Below, one piece after another: positions 5,710 to 6,061 of a stretch of DNA of 6,061 nt. The position numbers were made by a program, and so were the translations under genes. The notes under the pieces are model-generated. The model did not search any database. It had not been told where the DNA came from and was given only the letters and a program-made list of their open reading frames with translations. Source of the stretch: SMWD01 sp002729875 (GTDB lineage: Bacteria; Pseudomonadota; Gammaproteobacteria; Steroidobacterales; GCA-2729495); assembly GCA_036010905.1 (NCBI GenBank), contig DASCMH010000012.1:1-6061 (forward strand), written 5' to 3'. How positions within the stretch are numbered: position 1 is the stretch's first letter; every line of letters starts with the position of its first letter.

Positions 5710-5976
5710 ATGAAGAAGCCGAGATACTCAGAAAGCAAGATATTTCAGATCCTTAAGGAAGCCGAATCCGGTGTACCGGTGCCGGAGCTGTGTCGTAAAC
5801 ACGGCATGAGCGATGCCAGTTTCTACAACTGGCGGGCCAAGTATGGAGGCATGAAGGCGTCGGATATGAAACGGCTGAAGGAACTCGAGGAAGAGAACCG
5901 GCGCCTGAAAAAGATGTATGCCGAGGCGCAGATGGACGCAGAGATCCTGAAGGACGCGCTGTCGGGAAAGTACTGA
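5710..5976 (+). CDS. IS3-family transposase OrfA (DNA-binding subunit)
   Basis: An 88-residue OrfA of normal length. Residues 5-45 form the helix-turn-helix that recognises the element ends (YSESKIFQILKEAESG, then ELCRKHGMSDASFYNWRAKYGG). Residues 53-84 (MKRLKELEEENRRLKKMY and on) form a leucine-zipper coiled coil for OrfA/OrfAB assembly. This sequence type is common in the IS3 family (IS3/IS407-like groups). OrfA alone usually acts as an inhibitor; the active transposase is the OrfAB fusion made by -1 frameshifting. The slippery heptamer lies in codons 85-87, just before the TGA at 5974-5976. The ATG at 5710 has AGGAG 9 nt upstream. Confidence 0.93.
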   Translation: MKKPRYSESKIFQILKEAESGVPVPELCRKHGMSDASFYNWRAKYGGMKASDMKRLKELEEENRRLKKMYAEAQMDAEILKDALSGKY

Positions 5977-6002
5977 GGCCATCTCAGCGTAAAGAGATGG
6001 CC
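5964..6002 (+). promoter_or_regulatory. -1 programmed ribosomal frameshift signal (orfA to orfB)
   Basis: In the orfA frame the heptamer G GGA AAG (5964-5970) has the X XXY YYZ form of a -1 slippery site. Six nucleotides later, including the orfA stop codon, a perfect 9-bp stem begins: GGCCATCTC (5977-5985) pairs with GAGATGGCC (5994-6002) around an 8-nt loop. Shifting back one base leads straight into the orfB frame (VLRPSQRKEMA). Sequence, spacing and frame all agree. Confidence 0.88.
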
Positions 6003-6061
6003 ATCAAAGTTGTGACCGTAAAGGGTATTTCGATCCGCCGGGCCTGCCGGTTGTTCTCGAT
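5967..6061 (+). CDS. IS3-family transposase OrfB, N-terminal part (cut by window end)
   Basis: After the -1 shift the frame reads KVLRPSQRKEMAIKVV and continues through GISIRRACRLFS to the window edge. This matches the start of IS3 OrfB proteins, which have a short helical region with RRAC..F before the rve-type DDE integrase domain. The catalytic domain is beyond the window. Most product is expected as an OrfAB fusion. The first ATG in frame (5997) lies within the stimulatory stem and has no good Shine-Dalgarno, so independent initiation is doubtful. The start given is the first codon after the shift. Confidence 0.85.

Larger units (their letters stand above)
5635..6061 (+). mobile_element. 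Left part of an IS3-family insertion sequence (runs off the window)
   Basis: An IS3-type orfA and the start of orfB, in the -1 frame relative to it, identify the element. The right end is outside the window, so the terminal inverted repeat cannot be proven. IS3 ends begin with TG, and the TG at 5635-5636 opening TGATCAGTCCGG lies 75 bp before orfA, a normal distance; I use it as a provisional left boundary. TCCGG (5642-5646) and CCGGA (5655-5659) form a small stem inside this end. Frameshift signals are present and the visible reading frames are undamaged, so the element may be intact. Confidence 0.75.

Noticed and set aside
1..6061. CRISPR array, tRNA or rRNA genes, toxin-antitoxin pair or phage genes
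   Set aside because: I saw no regularly spaced repeats, tRNA-like folds, rRNA stretches or matching small gene pairs on either strand.

Overview
The window looks like an accessory, mosaic stretch of a Gram-negative bacterial chromosome. A large TonB-dependent outer-membrane receptor, Shine-Dalgarno-led genes, a moderate GC content and an IS3-family element fit a marine-type gammaproteobacterium. This placement is an inference from gene style, not from a marker gene.

Layout. Bases 1-92 are an unrecognised open stretch ending in TGA. Bases 93-419 are the 3' part of a deoxycytidylate (dCMP) deaminase that keeps its zinc and catalytic motifs but has lost its N-terminus and start codon. Bases 566-1663 (+) encode a nitrilase-superfamily carbon-nitrogen hydrolase of the amidase-like kind. 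Convergent to it, 2494-1727 (-) encodes a LuxR-type regulator with an N-terminal GAF/autoinducer-like sensor domain. The 2495-2838 gap holds a 46-codon C-terminal relic of a ketopantoate reductase (PanE/ApbA family), then a promoter region with a TATAAT box and a perfect 17-bp palindrome. Bases 2839-5316 (+) encode the TonB-dependent receptor, closed by a strong intrinsic terminator. Bases 5374-5709 hold a possible minus-strand C-terminal relic of a membrane protein and the left end of an IS3-family element. Its orfA (5710-5976) and the start of orfB run off the window edge.

How the genes may work together. Receptor, regulator and C-N hydrolase are the only intact non-mobile genes and sit side by side. 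The simplest reading is a small uptake-and-hydrolysis module: the receptor imports a nitrogen-containing compound (amide, nitrile or carbamoyl derivative), the cytoplasmic hydrolase cleaves it, and the GAF/LuxR regulator senses a related small molecule. The substrate cannot be read from the sequence. The module is bordered by 3' fragments of unrelated housekeeping-type genes and by an IS element, which suggests it arrived or was rearranged by recombination.

The most clear-cut regulatory structure is in the IS element. A GGGAAAG slippery heptamer is followed after 6 nt by a perfect 9-bp stem, a textbook -1 programmed frameshift signal joining orfA to orfB. A second hairpin covers the orfA ribosome-binding site.
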